A DNA stretch of 64,000 nt from assembly GCF_026723865.1 (NCBI RefSeq), contig NZ_CP113529.1, forward strand, positions 4,836,001-4,900,000, written 5' to 3'. This DNA is from Mycobacterium sp. Aquia_216 (GTDB lineage Bacteria > Actinomycetota > Actinomycetes > Mycobacteriales > Mycobacteriaceae). Of this stretch, positions 61,464 to 64,000 are shown in pieces (the first letter of the stretch is position 1; each line of letters starts with the position of its first letter). The notes beneath the pieces are model-generated. The model saw nothing but the letters and a program-made list of their open reading frames with translations. It was not told the origin of the DNA and did not search any database. The translations under genes were made by a program, and so were the position numbers.

Positions 61464-63230
61464 ATGCTTCTGGCACTGCTGCGCCAGTACACCCGGCCGT
61501 ACCGCAGGCTGGTGGCGGTGCTGATGGTGCTTCAACTGATCAGCACGCTGGCGACGCTGTACCTGCCGACGGTCAACGCCGCGATCATCGATGACGGCGT
61601 CGCCAAAGGCGACACCGCAACGATCGTCCGGCTCGGCATGGTGATGCTGGCGGTCACCGGGCTGCAGGTGTTGTGCTCGGTCGGGGCCACCTATGTCGGG
61701 TCACGCACCGGGATGGGGTTCGGCCGCGACCTGCGCCAGGCGATGTTCGAACGCGTCACCGCCTTCTCCGAGCCCGAGACCGCCCGATTCGGTGCGCCGA
61801 CGCTGCTGATCCGCAGCACCAATGATGTCCGCCAGATCCAGTACCTGGTTCAGATGGCGGGCACGGTACTGGTCACGGCGCCGATCATGTGCATCGGCGG
61901 AATCTTCATGGCCATCCATCAAGAGGCCGCGCTGACGTGGTTGTTGCTGGTCAGCGTCCCGATCCTGGCCGTGGCCAACTACTGGATCATGTCGCACATG
62001 CTGCCGCTGTTCCGCAGCATGCAAGCGCTGATCGACGGCATCAACCGGGTGATGCGCGACCAGCTGGCCGGGGTGCGGGTGGTCCGGGCGTTCACCCGCG
62101 AAAACTTCGAGCGTGACCGGTTCGCTCGGGCCAACGCGGCGTTGTCGAATGCGTCCCTGACCGCTGGTAACTGGCAAGCGTTGATGCTGCCGGTGACCAC
62201 GCTGACCATCAACGTGTCCAGCGTCGCGCTGATCTGGTTCGGCGGCCTGCGCATCGATCGCGGCCAGATGCAGGTCGGCTCGCTGACCGCTTTCCTGGCC
62301 TATTTCACCCAGATCCTGATGGCCGTGCTGATGGCGACGATGACGCTGGTGGTGCTGCCACGCGCGGCAGTGTGCGCCGAGCGCATCACCGAGGTGCTGT
62401 CCACTCGTGCCGCCATCGACAGCCCACAACACCCGAAGCTGCCGAAGGCAGGGATCACCGGCGTTGTGCGCTTGGAGGATGCAGCATTCACCTATCCGGG
62501 CGCTGATCGCCCCGTGCTGCAAGATATCTCGTTGACCGCACGACCGGGCACCACCACCGCGGTCGTCGGCAGCACCGGCTCGGGCAAGTCGACGCTGGTG
62601 TCGCTGATCTGCCGGCTTTACGACGTGACCGCCGGTGCCGTCCTGGTCGACGACGTCGACGTTCGCGACTACGACACCGAGCGGCTCTGGTCGGCCATCG
62701 GCCTGGTCCCGCAACGCGGGTACCTCTTCTCCGGCACCGTCGCGGACAACCTGCGAATAGGCGCGGCCCCCGGCCAGGTGGTAACCGACGACGAGATGTG
62801 GGAAGCGTTACGGGTCGCGGCCGCCGACGAATTCGTCCGGGCGCACGCGGACGGGCTGCAGATGCCCGTCGCCCAGGCCGGAATGAATTTCTCAGGCGGC
62901 CAACGGCAACGGCTGGCGATCGCCAGGGCGGTCATTCGCCGCCCGGCGATCTATTTGTTCGACGACGCATTCTCGGCACTCGATGCGCACACCGACGCAC
63001 GTGTTCGTGCCGCACTGCACGAGACCTCCGGCGGCGCCACCATCATCGTTGTCACACAGCGCATTTCGACGGCTTCTCAGGCTGACCAGATCATCGTCGT
63101 AGACAACGGGAAATTGGTCGGCTCGGGCACCCATGAATCACTGCTGGCCGATTGCACCACGTACGCGGAATTCGCCGACTCGCAGTCGGTCGGCGCCCTG
63201 CGAACAGGTCAAGTCCGGGGAACGCAGTGA
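61464..63230 (+). CDS. ABC exporter half-transporter (Rv1273c type)
   Basis: 588 residues from the ATG at 61464: six-helix membrane domain (to about 320), then an ATPase domain with [21 protein letters not shown] and Walker [13 protein letters not shown]. The residue after the Walker B Asp is Asp rather than the catalytic Glu, marking the degenerate half of a heterodimeric exporter. Its stop overlaps the start of the partner gene (GTGA). Confidence 0.93.
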   Translation: MLLALLRQYTRPYRRLVAVLMVLQLISTLATLYLPTVNAAIIDDGVAKGDTATIVRLGMVMLAVTGLQVLCSVGATYVGSRTGMGFGRDLRQAMFERVTAFSEPETARFGAPTLLIRSTNDVRQIQYLVQMAGTVLVTAPIMCIGGIFMAIHQEAALTWLLLVSVPILAVANYWIMSHMLPLFRSMQALIDGINRVMRDQLAGVRVVRAFTRENFERDRFARANAALSNASLTAGNWQALMLPVTTLTINVSSVALIWFGGLRIDRGQMQVGSLTAFLAYFTQILMAVLMATMTLVVLPRAAVCAERITEVLSTRAAIDSPQHPKLPKAGITGVVRLEDAAFTYPGADRPVLQDISLTARPGTTTAVVGSTGSGKSTLVSLICRLYDVTAGAVLVDDVDVRDYDTERLWSAIGLVPQRGYLFSGTVADNLRIGAAPGQVVTDDEMWEALRVAAADEFVRAHADGLQMPVAQAGMNFSGGQRQRLAIARAVIRRPAIYLFDDAFSALDAHTDARVRAALHETSGGATIIVVTQRISTASQADQIIVVDNGKLVGSGTHESLLADCTTYAEFADSQSVGALRTGQVRGTQ

Positions 63231-64000
63231 CCACGGCGACAAACCGGCCCACCCGCGCAGCCGCTCCGAGCGCGCGATCGCGAGACTTTTGGGGCACCGC
63301 GGCCCGGCTGGTGAAACGGCTTGCGCCGCAGCGAACGCTGAGCTTCGCGGTGATCGCCCTGGGCCTCACCGGCACGGTGATCGGCGTTGTCGTTCCGCGA
63401 ATCCTGGGTCACGCCACCGATTTGCTCTTCAACGGTGTGATCGGACGAGAGCTCCCAGCGGGAATCACCAAGGCCCAGGCCGTCGCGCAGGCGCGGGCGC
63501 GCGGTGATGGCGCCTTTTCCGACCTGCTGTCCGGAATGGATGTGACGCCCGGCCAAGGTGTGGACTTCGGCGCGGTGGCGAAAACACTCGCTATCGCGCT
63601 TGCCTTGTATGTCGTTGCGGCACTGTTTATTTGGACACAAGCACGGCTGCTCAATCTCACCCTGCAGCGCACCATGGTCGCGCTGCGCTCGGAAGTCGAG
63701 GACAAGGTCCATCGACTGCCGTTGTCCTACTTCGACGGACGGCTGCGCGGCGAGCTGCTGAGCCGGGTGACCAACGACATCGACAACGTCCAATCGTCGC
63801 TGTCGATGACGATCAGCCAGCTGCTGACTTCGGTTCTCACCGTCGTGACGGTGCTGGCCATGATGGTCTCGATCTCGCCGATGCTGACGCTGATCACCGT
63901 GCTGACCGTGCCGCTGTCCCTGCTGGCGACCCGAGCGATCGCGCGCCGTTCGCGACGTCTGTTCGTGGCGCAGTGGACCAGCATCGGACGCCTCAACGCC
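63227..64000 (+). CDS. ABC exporter half-transporter (Rv1272c type), cut by window edge
   Basis: 258 codons from the GTG at 63227 to the edge. The visible part is the N-terminal tail and membrane domain: [20 protein letters not shown] as TM1, the long extracytoplasmic loop, and the [20 protein letters not shown] coupling region. The ATPase domain lies beyond the window. Forms a heterodimer with the gene before it; expected to carry the intact catalytic site. Confidence 0.9.
   Translation, partial: MTTATNRPTRAAAPSARSRDFWGTAARLVKRLAPQRTLSFAVIALGLTGTVIGVVVPRILGHATDLLFNGVIGRELPAGITKAQAVAQARARGDGAFSDLLSGMDVTPGQGVDFGAVAKTLAIALALYVVAALFIWTQARLLNLTLQRTMVALRSEVEDKVHRLPLSYFDGRLRGELLSRVTNDIDNVQSSLSMTISQLLTSVLTVVTVLAMMVSISPMLTLITVLTVPLSLLATRAIARRSRRLFVAQWTSIGRLNA

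Overview
The window is a 64 kb, high-GC piece of a Mycobacterium chromosome, most likely a slow-growing non-tuberculous species. The evidence is gene content and order: read from right to left, the backbone follows the M. tuberculosis H37Rv order from Rv1272c (ABC exporter) to atpG. This includes lprB/lprC, sixA, an SbcD/SbcC-like pair, oppABCD, a beta-carbonic anhydrase, cysD-cysNC-Rrf2, argS-lysA-hom-thrC-thrB-rho, rpmE-prfA-prmC-sua5-wecA and the ATP synthase operon. Mycobacterial hallmarks include the fused b-delta ATP synthase subunit, the Lys-rich C-terminal tail of AtpA and the mycobacterial Rho insertion.

Layout. 1-5249: ATP synthase operon (minus strand; atpG cut by the window edge). 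5474-9640: wecA, sua5, prmC, prfA and rpmE. 9966-11858: rho with a long leader. 12126-18559: Asp-family amino-acid operon (argS, lysA, hom, thrC, thrB). 18685-18757: tRNA-Arg(CCG), followed by an accessory region to about 36 kb. That region opens with a decayed tyrosine integrase touching the tRNA. It then holds a condensation/GNAT fusion, a hydrolase, an AraC relic, an oxidoreductase cluster with a TetR regulator, a secreted GH172/DUF2961 protein, small secreted proteins, a K+ channel and VOC/LLM enzymes. 35983-39336: Rrf2 regulator and sulfate activation genes. 40135-48147: carbonic anhydrase and a seven-gene membrane complex related to hydrogenase-4/complex I, with its ArsR regulator. 48376-53822: oligopeptide ABC transporter. 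53809-64000: hydrolase, SbcCD-like pair, 13E12 relic, SixA, two lipoproteins and a heterodimeric ABC exporter cut by the right edge.

The most notable system is at 40773-48204. The large subunit looks like HycE, but all four cysteines that would hold the NiFe centre are replaced (Ser202, Thr205, Ser485, Gly488). The small subunit keeps its four Fe-S cysteines, and two antiporter-like subunits are present. It is best read as an energy-converting hydrogenase-related (Ehr) complex that is not a hydrogenase. Its ArsR regulator is preceded by a 16-bp repeated operator-like site. Other notable items are a hairpin-forming 87-nt intergenic repeat in two copies, a 16-bp perfect palindrome upstream of cysD, and a phage or island scar at tRNA-Arg.
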